From Mesotaenium endlicherianum (taxonomy: Eukaryota; Streptophyta; Zygnematophyceae; Zygnematales; Mesotaeniaceae), in assembly GCA_009602735.1 (NCBI GenBank), contig WELA01007006.1, positions 1-64,000 on the forward strand: a DNA stretch of 64,000 nt. The letters are read 5' to 3'. This document shows positions 21,401 through 32,690 of this stretch, piece after piece. The notes beneath the pieces are model-generated. The model was not told the origin of the DNA. It did not search any database and saw nothing but the letters and a program-made list of their open reading frames with translations. Within the stretch, counting starts at the first letter, position 1, and each line of letters begins with the position of its first letter. Made by a program: the position numbers and the translations under genes.

Positions 21401-22287
21401 TGACTAGACTAATCTTAAGCTTAAACCCCAAGCTCCTACGATCGCATCAAGTACCACCAAAGCACCGTCTCACACATAGCATTCAAGCACAAGGGACATA
21501 CCCTAAACCTTCCAGTCCACGTCAATGTGGCAAACGAGAGGAGCACACAATGTCACAGCCATGGTTGGGAATGGAGGGTATTTGTAGGATGCCATTGTTG
21601 CTATGGAAGCCTCTTCTCATAGAAGTTGCAGCATGCTGAAGCTTGTGGACGACGTAGTGCACTTGGACCGTGGCGACGAAAACCTGTCGTAATTCATACT
21701 TGGAAACTTAAGTTAGTAAATCATGTGTGCACGCACTGTCTCAATTGCTCAACACATGCAGCCATATCCAAGCTCCCTACACCTAGCTACCACACATATA
21801 ATGAGAGAGGTACGTCTCTTGCAAAGCAACAAGCTTAAATCCGAAGGGTTAGCACAACAGACTAACAAGTCCTCTAGCACCACTGGAGTGCACACCCCTC
21901 TCTATACTAGCCGTGGATTGCATATAACAACACACAACGACTATGATCAAGTGAGGTAAATGAGTCATATCCAGCTTGCTATGATGCAACTCCCTTGAGG
22001 CTGCCCTTGATGCTTGCAGACACCTCGTCCATCAAGCCCCCACTTTAGGCTTCTCCATGCGTGGATCTGTACACAAGAGGCTAGGAAAGTCAAGTTAATA
22101 TGCCGCATAGTACATTGAGCCCGGAGACACACTAGGTGAGCAAGTGGAAGGATCCTGGACAGGATGTGCAATGCTACATCATACACTTCCCCAAGCTCCA
22201 CCTAGACTCATCATACCACACAAGTAAGCGTCACACACTTACCTCCTGAGACAAAGAAGATGAGCACGAACATTCAAGAAGGACTTA
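18498..22287 (-). other. Non-coding interior of W
   Basis: No domain-bearing ORF in either strand. Two polypurine-like blocks followed by small hairpins are visible: at 18500-18532 (GTTGTCGTCTCGACAAC) and again at 19552-19582 (AGCTGTCGACCCGACAGCT). A 166-bp tandem duplication lies at 19196-19526. The rest shows nothing I can assign. Confidence 0.7.
19196..19526. repeat. 166-bp tandem duplication inside W
   Basis: Two units, 19196-19361 and 19362-19526, nearly identical, each starting CGTACACTTGCTCCAACA and ending at GAATACTC. Confidence 0.9.
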
Positions 22288-22300
22288 GCTCCGATACCAC
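22288..22300 (-). other. W primer-binding site
   Basis: GTGGTATCGGAGC on the - strand directly after the 5' LTR, identical to the X1 and Y sites. Confidence 0.8.
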
Positions 22301-23581
22301 TGAAATGAATCTTTCTTATTCAAGATTAATATAGTTCATTTAAATATAAAAGATTAAAGATAGGTGGAAGTGCGTGAAATCAGGGAGCGATCTTTGCCCT
22401 TAAATGAATTTCGTTTACTCATCTATAACCCTTGACTCACTTATCGTAGTGTGCCATAGTTGCACGCGAATACAAGGCACAAGAAAGAGGCAAGCTTGAG
22501 GACTAGAGCTTCTCCTTTAGAAACTCCTGACCTCTTGCCTACAAGGCATACAAGCATGTGTAAGCACATACACAACATCAGGGGACTGAATAGCAAAGAC
22601 GATCTCATTCGAATGACCACAAAGTAGCTCAAACACATCCCACTGACTTAGGTGCGAAAACCATGGAATCTGTCCGCTGTGTGACCCCGAAATGTCAGAG
22701 GGCATAACTCTGTCAATACTACTCCACATTGAGCAAACTTAACGGCAACGGATATATCTTGACGAGACCTTTCCGAAAAGTTCTAGTTCGCTCCATTTGG
22801 AGCGCAAACGAAGCAGCCATGTCAATTTCCGTGAAGGCTGGTCATTAGAACAAACCCAAAAAGTGCACACATCACTTGCAAGTAGAAATCCGACTGTAAA
22901 GCCTACTGTCCAGAATGAGGGACCACGAGATCCCAGCCTGCTATGTACCTAGTGACCACCTGGTTGACCACGGCGCAAGGTGCGCCGTTTCGTGGGAAAC
23001 CCGTTCAGTTGAAACCCACGGATCTAGGTATAACGACCATATTAATTGGTCGGTTGACTGAAGTCCTAACTGTTTAGTTGACTGACGACGGCTCCGCCTA
23101 CCGAGGAGTTAACCACACTGGTAGGACATCGGTTTACCGAATCTCAGTCGACCTCCCGACTTTCAGTGTACTACGGTCACATGTGCTAATCTACAAATAA
23201 CAATCTAAATGAATATGTCTATCCTCAGCGTACTGAAGCTAAGTATATTGACTAATATCAAGCGAGCTTACTATATGCCAACCTACTGATATTANGCCAA
23301 CCTACTGATACTATATCCTATATATAACTAATATATAAATCTCATCAAACTACACTATGATACAAAAGTCATCTTGCTGACCTTTTCAACAAAGTCAGCA
23401 AATTACACTATGGTACAAAAGTCATCCTGCGGACCTTTTTGACAAAGTAAGTAAACTCGCATTACACCGACATACATTCATTTTGATGAACTCGCACATG
23501 TGAGTATATAGGAATAATACTTATTTAGTGTTATATTTATATATGCAATTAATTAAATAAATAATGAACTGATTCATTATA
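22301..23581 (-). repeat. 5' LTR of W (1281 bp)
   Basis: Full-length form of the W LTR; about 22545-23345 has no counterpart in the 3' LTR. The end reads TTATA where TTACA is expected (C to T). An N at 23295 is flanked by a duplicated GCCAACCTACTGATA, an apparent assembly join. Confidence 0.85.
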
Positions 23582-24185
23582 GCTGCCTTCTTGACTCTTG
23601 ATGTCTTTCTTGATATCTTTTGGCGTGATCAAGGCCAAAAGAAGCTCGTGTCCCTTCCTCACAAGTCTCTGGAGTTGGAGGGCGGACAATAGTATCTCGT
23701 GTGCCGGCTTCTCGATGTCTTGGGTCTGGATATTCTGGATTGCGCGCAAAATACAAATTCTTGAAGTGATGTCATTCTTGATCTTGATAGTATCGCCCCT
23801 CCAATCAAGCTGGGGGTTGTGCTTGGTCAACCAAGGCGTCCCTAGGATGACGTCGTACTTGCCCAATTGCATGGGGGAGAACACTACTCTATCCTTGAAG
23901 GACTTGATAGAGAGTGCCAAGGGGTACGTCTTCTTAGAAGGGGTNAGAAGGGGTAGTATAGGAACTCCTTGTGTTGGGATCAACTTTGCTATAGCGGCGG
24001 CCACGGGATTTGACGGTGCTCCTCCTTATGGTGCTTCTTGTTGTTTCAGATTTTCTTGAGTGGGCTCTCCGATCGGCGCACGAGAAGGATCTCTTGGAGT
24101 GGAAGGGCTTCCTTCAAAAGCTTGCTGTTGGTCTTGAGGATCGGCCATCTTCTTGTGCTACCAAAGTGCCTAGTTTCGATGCCAC
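23582..24185 (-). pseudogene. X2 remnants of protease region and gag start
   Basis: 23582-23945 encodes the late protease segment on the - strand ([27 protein letters not shown]) up to an N at 23945 flanked by AGAAGGGGT copies. After that the sequence jumps to the gag N-terminus (to about 24150), so the rest of gag and the protease active site are deleted. A degenerate primer site (ATGCCAC instead of ATACCAC on the + strand) follows. Confidence 0.8.
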
Positions 24186-24446
24186 TGTAGTGAAATAGAT
24201 AGATCAAGTACTTAGTGAAATAGAATACTTAACCTATTAGAGACAAGGATCTTCGAACACAAGTGGTAGCTTCTTGAAGCGGAGATGGTTTCTTGAGAGT
24301 TAATATATTTCTGGAATTTGGCACGCACAAGAGTGATTCTGGAATATCTTTCTATGTTCTAGTTCTTGTTTATACGCTTGCTACATAAGTAGGAAGGTGC
24401 ATGTTGATGTGTTGGCACCCAACACATACCAAGACTTCTCTTTCTA
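24186..24446 (-). repeat. X2 5' LTR, first part
   Basis: Matches X LTRs from TGTAGTGAAATAGATAG to TTTCTA, where Y1 inserted. It resumes at 30299. Confidence 0.88.
24442..24446. repeat. Target-site duplication TTCTA (left) of Y1
   Basis: TTCTA is repeated at 30299-30303; joining the two sides rebuilds the CTTTCTAGAA stretch of the X LTR. Confidence 0.88.
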
Positions 24447-25166
24447 TGTAACAAATCAGTATATTGGTGGATATAATATTCATTTAAATATAATAGTCAA
24501 ATAAGTTCAGCCTGCTAAACTTTAGTTAATATTGAGTCTCCTGGACTTATAAAATAATCCAGCTTAATGACTCAGCCGAGCACAGCAGGCTGAGGTCAAC
24601 TTAGATCAGCTTGCTGACACATTCTTTGACAGCCAGCTAACTTCCGTACTCGATAGCAGCGAACTGCCTAAATATGCATGTAAGTGTGGTGTGCTAGATG
24701 AATGGCCAGATGACATCCTTAGGATGGATGGCGATTCGGGATGATGGGAGATGGGGGTGAATTTGGTTAAACGAGGTCCTACCAACGTGGTTAACTCCCG
24801 GGTAAGCGGTGCCATCGCACTAGCCGTTGAACAGTAAACTGATTCCATGTACATATGCTAGGTATCACTCTCGAGTTCGGCATTCGGAAACGAGGCCAAC
24901 TCTCTAGTACAGCTTACGGAGAGAGATCTCAATTCAAGGCGCAGAAGCCATTGATATGCACTGTCTTCTAGCCTTGCTTATGTATGAGTTTACTGAATGC
25001 ATTATTGGTTCTAGTTTACTTCCATTTGACTTGCGAGTAGTGTCCACTGCTATTGTGTTGTCTTCTGCTGTTTAATCAATTATCAAAAAATACCATAAAG
25101 ATTACTTGCTGATATAAATATCTTCATTGATTGTTAATTGCCTATTTGGTAAGTTGATTCATTTCA
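24447..25166 (+). repeat. 5' LTR of Y1
   Basis: 720 bp, TGTAACAAATCAG...GATTCATTTCA, followed directly by GTGGTATCGGAGC. Similar to 29580-30298 and to the Y2 LTRs in reverse orientation. Confidence 0.9.
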
Positions 25167-25179
25167 GTGGTATCGGAGC
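25167..25179 (+). other. Y1 primer-binding site
   Basis: GTGGTATCGGAGC directly after the LTR. Confidence 0.8.
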
Positions 25180-25239
25180 AGTTATCACAGTCTTCTTTGT
25201 ATAGTATAGACAAGGTCTCAAACTAGCAACTCCCGAGAC

Positions 25240-26640
25240 ATGGAGAACCAAGATAACGAGAATGTCAAAAATCAAGCTGAAAGCCATGTAGCGGGAACCC
25301 GTACCTATTCTGAAGCAGTGGCAGATACTGCAGCTAGAGAGGCTGCAGATGAGGCAGCTGCTATTGTTGCAGTCGCAGCACAGCAGGCTGAGGAGGAAAG
25401 AGTTAGACTAGAAGCAGAACGATTAGCAAAAGCTGCTAAAGATACAGAACGGAGGGGAGGACAACCAGCGGACGAGCGCACTTTCGAAGAACGTATGGCA
25501 GCAAGGGCCAATGTTCTGAACCCACCTCCTGCTGTACAACTCAATGTGCCTCTAGGTCAAATTCGTAACCGGCTGAATGCTGCTGCAGGAGCGAGAGGGA
25601 CTGTTGAGGACACTACTCGGCGAGTGGATGTCACTGCTACTGCTGCATTTGCTAGACTCCCATCTCAGATTATGGATTTGGGAGCATTATTTGTGCAAAT
25701 GCAATTGCAAATGGCGAGCATGTATCAGTCCTAACAGGAGAACAAAAGAATCATAATGTCTCTGCTGCGGGACAGAGACCAACCAGGTTCTCAAAACACT
25801 GGTGGTGGTGGCAGAGGGCCTAGGAAGCCTAAGCCGAAACCTCCCCAGGACTATAATCCTGAGGGAAACAAAAAGTTTCTCGCTGATGTTGAGCAGTGGC
25901 TGAGAATTACCCAGAACTGCAAGATGACGAGAAGGTCAGGCACAATGGTGCTATATTGAAAGGCAGTGCAGCAGATTGGTGGCTGTATTGGAAAGGAGAG
26001 TGTAAGGCTCAGCAACTCGGTGACCCTACTTCGGTAGAGTTTGTCGAGAAACTGCATGAGAAGTTTGATGTGATCAATCAGTAGGAGAAAGCTATCAATG
26101 CAATGGTCTCCTTGACACTGAAGCAGACTACTTCAGTTGCTGAGTTTGCTCAAAAGTTCTAGGAGAACATGATGAAGCAGCCAGACTTGCCAGAGCGGTA
26201 TAGGATAGCATACTTCAAGTATGGCTTGAAATCCGAAGTCTCTAGTCACTTCAGAGAAAAAATATGAGAAATTGGCTGACTTGATCCAGGATGCTGATGC
26301 TTGGGATCAGCAGCAATTCAATCACAAGCGCCAAAGTAATGCTTTGGTGTCTAAGGTTGTCAAAAAGCCCCACGGGTCTTACAATGCAATTGAAGGAGAC
26401 CAGGCTAAGGATGATCGAGGTGATGAGTACAAGTATGAGTATAATGCTATGCAATCGAGAGGGAGAGGTGGTTACTCTCAAGGTGGCTATGGAAGAGGTG
26501 GTGGTAGGACTAAGCCGAGACCAGCCTCAGCAAAATTTGTTTGCTTCCATTGCTAGCAGCTGGGTCACTTCAGAGAGCAGTGTCCAGTCAAGCCCCTCCC
26601 AAAGGTCGAGAGAAAAGACCAGCCTTTAAGAGACAGCAAC
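25240..26640 (+). pseudogene. gag: Y1 Gag, broken
   Basis: Starts at ATG 25240 (MENQDNENVK), with an Ala/Glu-rich N-terminal coiled-coil-like region, then a capsid region (QWL.NYPELQDDEKVRHNGA, GSAADWWLYWKGE, FVEKLHEKFDVINQ), a Gly/Arg-rich stretch and a zinc knuckle near 26540 whose sixth position is a TAG. Stops at about 25733, 26081 and 26161 and shifts near 25910 and 26262 break it. Confidence 0.88.
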
Positions 26641-29036
26641 AGTCAGTAATCCAGTCTACTAACTGTGAGGATGCTAGAGATAGTGAGTTGTCACTAGCTG
26701 CCCTCGTAGCAGGTATTGTGGGTCCTGCTGAACTGGATTCTCTATGCATGCCTGACAAACAGATTAAGGAGACCATCAGCAATATAAATCTCCAGAGAGT
26801 GCACACTCTGGATGATCTTGTTCCACCTGATGTCCAACATTTCTTTGGTAAGTCAGGAGAACAATGCGAAAGTCAGGAAAAGTCAAGTCCTGGCTTAATA
26901 GAAATCAAGCTGAAGTGTGTTGGAGCAGAGGTACAATTAAAGTGAGAGGAGCCAGTGATGGGAAGACTAACTTGGCACCCACCAGTGCTCTTCCTCTTGT
27001 CCTGTATGGATGGCAAATGAAGGAAAAGAAGAGGCTTCCAGGAGGATGCAAATTGCTGAATGCAATGGAGTTCCTCGAAAGCTGGAAGCAAAAGGAAGAC
27101 AGAATGTTTTGTTTGCTGCTAAGAGAGGTATCTCCTCAACCTGAAGTAGTGGTTGAGAAAAGATAAGGTCTCCAGAGCACCCTACTGCACCAATGATAGC
27201 TGTGTATGACCTCAGCAAACCTGTGCAGGTGGTAATTGATGCCTCTGACTTTGCCATGGGTGCTATTTTGTTGCAGCCTGCTGACAACACCACAAAGGTT
27301 CGTAAGGTAAAGCAGGAGTGGCATCCTGTGTTGTATGAGTCTATGAAATTTAATCCAGCTGAGATTAATTACTCCGTGCATGATAAAGAGCTTCTAGCTA
27401 TGATTCATGTGCTCAAATAGTGGAGCGCATACTTACATGGTAAAGCTTGTAAGGTGATTACAGATCATCTAGCTCTTACTCACTTTCAGAAGAAGTCCAA
27501 GCTGTCGAGGAGGGAGAACCGCTGGAGCCAGATGCTGGATCAGTTTCAAGTGTAGATTGACTACAAACCAGGGAAGTTGAATCCTGCTGATGCACTTTCT
27601 AGAAGACCTGACTTGCAAGAAAGGAACTTTAGTCAGCATGCTGTAGATGTCCTTTGTCCACTCACTTCATTAAAGGTGAAAAAGTCCTTGAAAAGCCTAC
27701 CTTCTGACCCAACATTTGAGCCCAGCCCCACTGATGGTGTGTGTCTTGCTACTGCACTCGGGTATACGCTTAAGGGAGGGGTCTGGGTGACTGAAACCAC
27801 TTCAGGCAGGCTGAAGCTGGTCATTCCTAATAACTTAACAATAAGGTCCCTTTTACTAAGTCAAGCACATGATAGTTTACTGGGTGGGCATTTGGGGCAG
27901 GCCAAAACTGTTGGCAAACTGGCAAAACATTATCATTGGGATGGATTACTTCGGGGGTCTTGAAATATGTTAAGCCCTGTGATCAGTGCCAAAAAAATAA
28001 GTCTAGGCACACACCACCGGGGGGTCTCTTACAACCGCTGCCCATCCCAGCTGGACGCTGGAAAACAATATCCATGGACTGGGTGGTAACACAGCCACGA
28101 ACTGCCAACGGGCATGATTCGATACTGGTAGTCGTGGATAAATTGACAAAAATGGTCATTTTCATCTCCACAACTGTCAAAGTAACTGCACTCGAAATAG
28201 CGAGACAGCTCTACAACCATGTAGTATGCCAACATGGGCTACCCTAAAATATCATCTCAGACAGAGACTCAAAATTTACCTCTAAGTTCTGGAGAGCTTT
28301 AATGAGGTTAATGGGAGTCAAGCAGCTGCTCAGCACAGCAAACCACCCTCAGACTAATGGGCAGACTGAAAGAACTAACCGAGTTCTCCGAGAGGTACTG
28401 CGAGCCTATATTAACCACAAATAAGATAATTGGGATGACTTTTTACCTCAAATCCAGTTTGCGGTCAACAGTGCGATGCACGCGTCAACGGGCAAGACTC
28501 CTTCGAACTGAGCCTGGGTAGAGTTCCTAAGTCTCCTCTAGATGTACTAGGGGAGTCTTTAAATCACCCTGAAGGGATTGACAATCCGGTCTCCCTCCAG
28601 TTAACTCAGGAGTTTGCTGACACCCTGTCAGAAGTCCAACAGAACCTGCACAAAGCCCAGGAACACCAACAAAAATACGTTAATCAGCACCGTCGAGAAC
28701 TGACATTTTCTAAGGACGATTTGGTCAAATTGCATTCTCAGCACGCGTACCTACCTGGTGTGGTCAAGAAAAAGTTGGTCCGATCTGGGTTGGTCCATAT
28801 TCGGTGGTGCACCGTGGCGGTCAGAATGCTTACAAACTGAACAACACAGCAGAATACAAGGGTCACCCAGTCTTTAATGTCTCCTTCCTGGAACCATACA
28901 TTAAAGGTGACAAACTGTTCAAAGGTCGGTTACCTGTCCAACCGGGACCGGTCCCCGCTGTCCGGGATGGTGACCCTGAGGAATATGAGGTCGAGGAGAT
29001 TTTAGACGCTCGCTCTGCCTGTCGATCGTCTAAATA
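26640..29036 (+). pseudogene. pol: Y1 Pol remnant without protease core or RT
   Basis: Pol linker ([19 protein letters not shown]) runs to about 26885, where it joins [16 protein letters not shown], so the protease active site is missing. At about 27170 it jumps to the RNase H start (YDLSKPVQVVIDASDF), so the whole RT is missing. RNase H to 27600, HHCC finger and integrase core (27840-28520, TNGQTERTN present) and the integrase C-terminal region (FLEPYIKGDKLF, EYEVEEILDAR) follow with many stops. The chromodomain is cut at 29036. Confidence 0.87.
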
Positions 29037-29258
29037 AGCCATTGATATGCACTGTGTCTTAACCTTCTTATGTGGGAGCTTACTGATTGCATTGTTGGTG
29101 CTAGTTTACTTCCATTTGACTTGCGAGTATTGTCCACTGCTAGTGTATTGTCTTCTGTTGTTTAATCAATTAACATTAAATGCCATAAAGATTACTTGCT
29201 AATATAAAGATCTCCATTCATTGTTAGTCGTCTATTTGGTAAGTCGATTCATTTCAGC
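29037..29258 (+). repeat. Partial Y LTR embedded in Y1
   Basis: Matches the 3' 220 bases of the Y LTR (CCATTGATATGCACTG...GATTCATTTCA) but sits between the pol gene and the extra-ORF tail. A rearrangement product. Confidence 0.8.
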
Positions 29259-29579
29259 AGGAGGAAACAACCCAGATACTGCGTTCTCCCCTTGGTTCCC
29301 CCTACTCGGAGCCCCCAGGCTTCAGGAGATCCCAATACAGAAGGAGGAGGTCTGGCTCCCGGTCTCGCCCCCCTTGACCGTAGAGCCCCAAGAACATCTC
29401 CCTCATAAGGGCAGTAGGCTGAGGGCGGAGGGACAGCACACTGTTACTAGTAATCCCCGCAGTGAGGCATCAGTATTGGAGCAAGAGGCGATGGGAGAGA
29501 GATCAGTAATTTCAGTTGGGGAAGACCATGTACCCAGTGTTAGTGTTGTCAAGGCGACAACCTGTTAAGTTGAAGGGAT
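29259..29579 (+). pseudogene. Y1 tail of the extra downstream ORF, and polypurine tract
   Basis: Similar in sequence to Y2 44250-44470 (reverse complement), the end of the Y extra ORF. It ends in GTTGTCAAGGCGACAAC (hairpin, about 29546-29562) and AAGTTGAAGGGAT before the LTR. Confidence 0.65.
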
Positions 29580-30298
29580 TGTAATGAATCAGTATATTGG
29601 TGGATATAATATTCATTTAAATATAATAGTCAAATAAGTTCAGCCTGTTGAACTTTAGTTAATTTTGAGTCTGTTGGACTTATAAAATAATCCAGCTTAA
29701 CGACTCACCCGGGGACAGCAGGCTGAGGTCAACTTAAGTCAGCTTGCTGACACATTCTTCGACAGCCAGCTGACTTCCGTACTCGATAGCAGCCAACTGC
29801 CTAAATATGCATGTAAGTGTGGTGTGCTAGATGAATGGCCAGATGACATCCTTAGGATGGATGGCAATTCGGGATGATGGGAGATGGCGGTGGATTTGGT
29901 TAACCGAGGTCCTACCAACGTGGTTAACTCCCGGGTAAGCGGTGTCATCGCACTGGCGGTTGAACAGTAAACTCATTCCATGTACATATGCTAGGTATCA
30001 CTCTCGAGTTCGGCATTTGGAAACGAGGCCAACTCTCTTGTACAGCTTACGGAGAGAGATCTGAATCCAAGACGAGAAGCCATTGATATGCACTGGCTTC
30101 TAGTCTTGCTTATGTATGAGTTTACTGATTGCATTATTGGTGCTAGTTTACTTCCATTTGACTTGCGAGTATTGTCTACTGCTAGTATGTTGTCTTTTGC
30201 TGTTTAATCAATTAACAGAAAATACCATAAAGATTACTTGCTGATATAAAGATCTTCATTGATTGTTAATTGCCTATTTAGTAAGTCGATTCATTTCA
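29580..30298 (+). repeat. 3' LTR of Y1
   Basis: TGTAATGAATCAG...GATTCATTTCA, 719 bp, followed by the TTCTA target duplication. Confidence 0.9.
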
Positions 30299-30528
30299 TT
30301 CTAGAACAATGTACACATGTTCTTTTGACCTAAAAATGGCACATTTGACTTTTGCCATGTGGAGTTCTTCTAGGTCCTTCCTCTAACTTTGAAAATGCCT
30401 TAGACGGATTAAAGGACATGAACCAAGTCACTAGAGTATCTATTCACACTTGACTCCACACAATACTACTCCAAATATATTCAAAAGCATTAAAATATGC
30501 AAATCAATATAATTCAAATCACTACACA
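30299..30528 (-). repeat. X2 5' LTR, second part
   Basis: Continuation of the X LTR after Y1 (TTCTAGAACAATGTACACATG...). It stops short of the usual CTACATCA end. About 40 unassigned bases (30529-30569) separate it from X3. Confidence 0.85.
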
Positions 30529-30569
30529 AATCATCCTTATTTTACAAGAAATAAAAATGTCACTGTACA

Positions 30570-31446
30570 AGAGTCTACGAGAACAAGGAAACTCATCAAG
30601 CCCGGCAAACCCGACACTTTCAACCCCGAAAAAGGAGCCAACCTGAATTTATGGCTTTACTAAGTGGAGACGTACCTCGCATTTCTTGAAGTACCCGAGA
30701 AAAAATACGTTCCCTTTGCCGTTACCTTACTAAGAGGAGCAGCAACATCATGGTGACGTAACTATCAAGCGGCTATATATCAAGCTATGGCGCAACCCGT
30801 GCTCGGCCAAGAGCCCCCACCATCATATGCAAGATGGGCAGATTTTCGTGAGGCCCCCAAGACGCAATTCATGCCCATCAATGCGGAGAAGATTGCCCGA
30901 GGAAAGCTCCACCATATCAAGCAAACGACGTCCGTTCAAGAGTATACATCCAGATTTCACGCCCTCACTCTTAAGATCCCCAACATGTCTCTCGAGGAGA
31001 AGATTGACCGCTACATCTTTGGCCTCAAGCCTGAAGTGGCAAAGGAAGTGAAATTACGCGACTTGACGGACTTCTCAAAGATAATTGAAGTGGCTCAAAA
31101 GGTGGATACCTTGGATTTCAAGCACTCCTTGCCTTCATCTTCACAAGTACCTNCATCTTCACAAGCACCGGCGACGCGGGTGTACGCAACCCCTTCCACA
31201 TCCAAATCTGGACCCACACCCATGGAAATCGGAGTTATTAAAAGGGACTCCGCGGCTGCCCGGAAGAGTGCAAGATCCTCCAATGACACTTATGATGCAA
31301 GAAACCACCAAGGAGTGAATGCAAGACTCTACCCGTCTGAAAAAGAAGCTCTTATGACGGCTGGACTATGCTTTGATTGTAAGAAAAAGGGCCATCGTGC
31401 ACTCTCATGCCCCAAAAAGTTGTCAAAAAATGGACAGCGCCGGTAG
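30570..31446 (+). pseudogene. gag: X3 Gag, truncated
   Basis: Colinear with X1 Gag from its [14 protein letters not shown] segment to the CCHC knuckle (here [14 protein letters not shown]). In-frame stops near 30660 and 30757; 30787-31446 is open. An N at 31153 sits between repeated CATCTTCACAAG copies. The -1 slip site here is A_AAA_AAT. Confidence 0.88.
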
Positions 31447-32690
31447 GCCAGGAGCCTACCACCCCAAGACCCACTTCACGAGAAGACAACAAGCCAATTG
31501 AGGTAGAGACCCCCGTCGAAGACGACGTTTCAGCCCCAATGATTTTGAGAGGCTACCTTGGAGGAGAGAAGGTCCACATCTTGGTGGAAAGCGGAGCTCA
31601 AGGCAACTTCATCGCTGCATATTTTGCCACCAAGCACGGTGTTACTATGCAAACTCTTGACCACGACAAGGAGATTATGATGCCCGACAGATTCTCCTAT
31701 ACTACCCCTTCCAAGAAGACGTACCCCTTGGCACTCTCTATCAAGTCCTTCAAGGATAGAGTAGTGTTCTCCCCCATGCAATTGGGCAAGTACGACGCCA
31801 TCCTAGGGACGCCTTGGTTGACCAAGCACAACCCCCAGCTTGATTGGAGGGGCGGTACTATCAAGATCAAGAATAACATCACTTCAAGAATCTGTATCGT
31901 GCGCGCAATCCAGAATATCCAGACCCAAGACATCAAGAAGCCGGCACACGAGATACTATTGTCCGCCCTCCCACTCCAGAGACTTGTGAGGAAGGGACAC
32001 GAGCTTCTTTTGGCCTTGATCACGCCAAAAGACATCAAGAAAGACATCGAGAGTCAAGAAGGCAGCCCCCTTCCCAAGGAGATACAAGAAGTCTTGGAGG
32101 ACTACAAAGAAGTATTTACCCCGGAATTGCCCANATTTACCCCGGAATTGCCCAAGGGCCTACCCCCCAAGAGATTTGTGGACCACAAGATAGAGTTGGA
32201 GCCCAGAAGCAAGCCCACCTCTCGGCCTACGTTCAAAATGTCATACACGAAGTTAGACAAAGTCAAGGAGAAAATGAAGGAGCTACTTGAGCATGGCTTC
32301 ATTCGACCTAGCAAGTCGCCATTTGGAGACCCGGTGCTATCTGTCAAGAAGAAGGATGGTACCTTGAGGATGTGTGTGGACTATCGCGCCCTCAACAAGA
32401 TCACCAGCAAGAATCGATACCCGCTGCCGCGCATGGATGAGCTCATGGATCGGCTGGTTCGAGCCAAGTACTTCACGGAAGTGGACTTGAGAAGCGGCTA
32501 CCACCAGATTCGCATCGCTGAACCTGACATAGAGAAAACGGCGTTCAGGACAAGATATGGACATTTTGAGTTAATGGTCCTGCCATTTGGAGTCACCAAC
32601 GCGTCAGCAACTTTCATGACTACGATGAACACCATATTTCAGCCATGTTGGACACATTTGTGGTGGTATTCATCGATGACTTATTTACGG
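31407..32690 (+). pseudogene. pol: X3 Pol 5' part: protease and RT, cut by Z
   Basis: Protease with VESGAQGNF: the catalytic Asp is Glu, so it should be inactive. RT follows with [27 protein letters not shown] and [12 protein letters not shown], and the frame is lost before the catalytic Asp pair (around 32645). An N at 32134 lies between two copies of a 20-bp block. The RT is split at 32690 by Z. Confidence 0.88.
32686..32690. repeat. Target-site duplication TACGG (left) of Z
   Basis: Repeated at 39301-39305; X3 RT continues as TACGGCAAGACCC after Z. Confidence 0.9.

Larger units (their letters stand above)
18027..23581 (-). mobile_element. W: non-autonomous LTR retrotransposon (LARD-like)
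   Basis: LTRs 18027-18497 and 22301-23581, a primer-binding site at 22288-22300 (- strand GTGGTATCGGAGC), a polypurine-like AAGTTGGGGAGAT at 18498-18510 on the - strand, and TSD GCTGC. The 3.8-kb interior has no ORF with any recognised retroviral domain, so it is non-autonomous. Its termini TGTAATGAATCAG and GATTCATTTCA (- strand) match family Y, which suggests mobilisation by Y enzymes. Confidence 0.9.
24447..30298 (+). mobile_element. Y1: deleted Y-family Ty3/gypsy element
   Basis: LTRs 24447-25166 and 29580-30298, primer-binding site 25167-25179, broken gag, pol lacking protease core and RT, RNase H, integrase, truncated chromodomain, a stray LTR piece at 29037-29258, the tail of the extra ORF, and a polypurine tract AAGTTGAAGGGAT at about 29567-29579. 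TSD TTCTA. Many in-frame stops: a dead copy. Confidence 0.9.
15253..30528 (-). mobile_element. X2: deleted X-family copy, interrupted by W and Y1
   Basis: Reading on the - strand: 5' LTR (24186-24446 plus 30299-30528, split by Y1), a degenerate primer-binding site (about 24173-24185), the first part of gag joined directly to late protease sequence near 23950, RT and RNase H (split by W at 18022-18026), a deletion removing the integrase near 16560, the 3' untranslated region, and the LTR shared with X1. Gag, protease active site and integrase are lost, so it could only have moved in trans. Confidence 0.85.
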
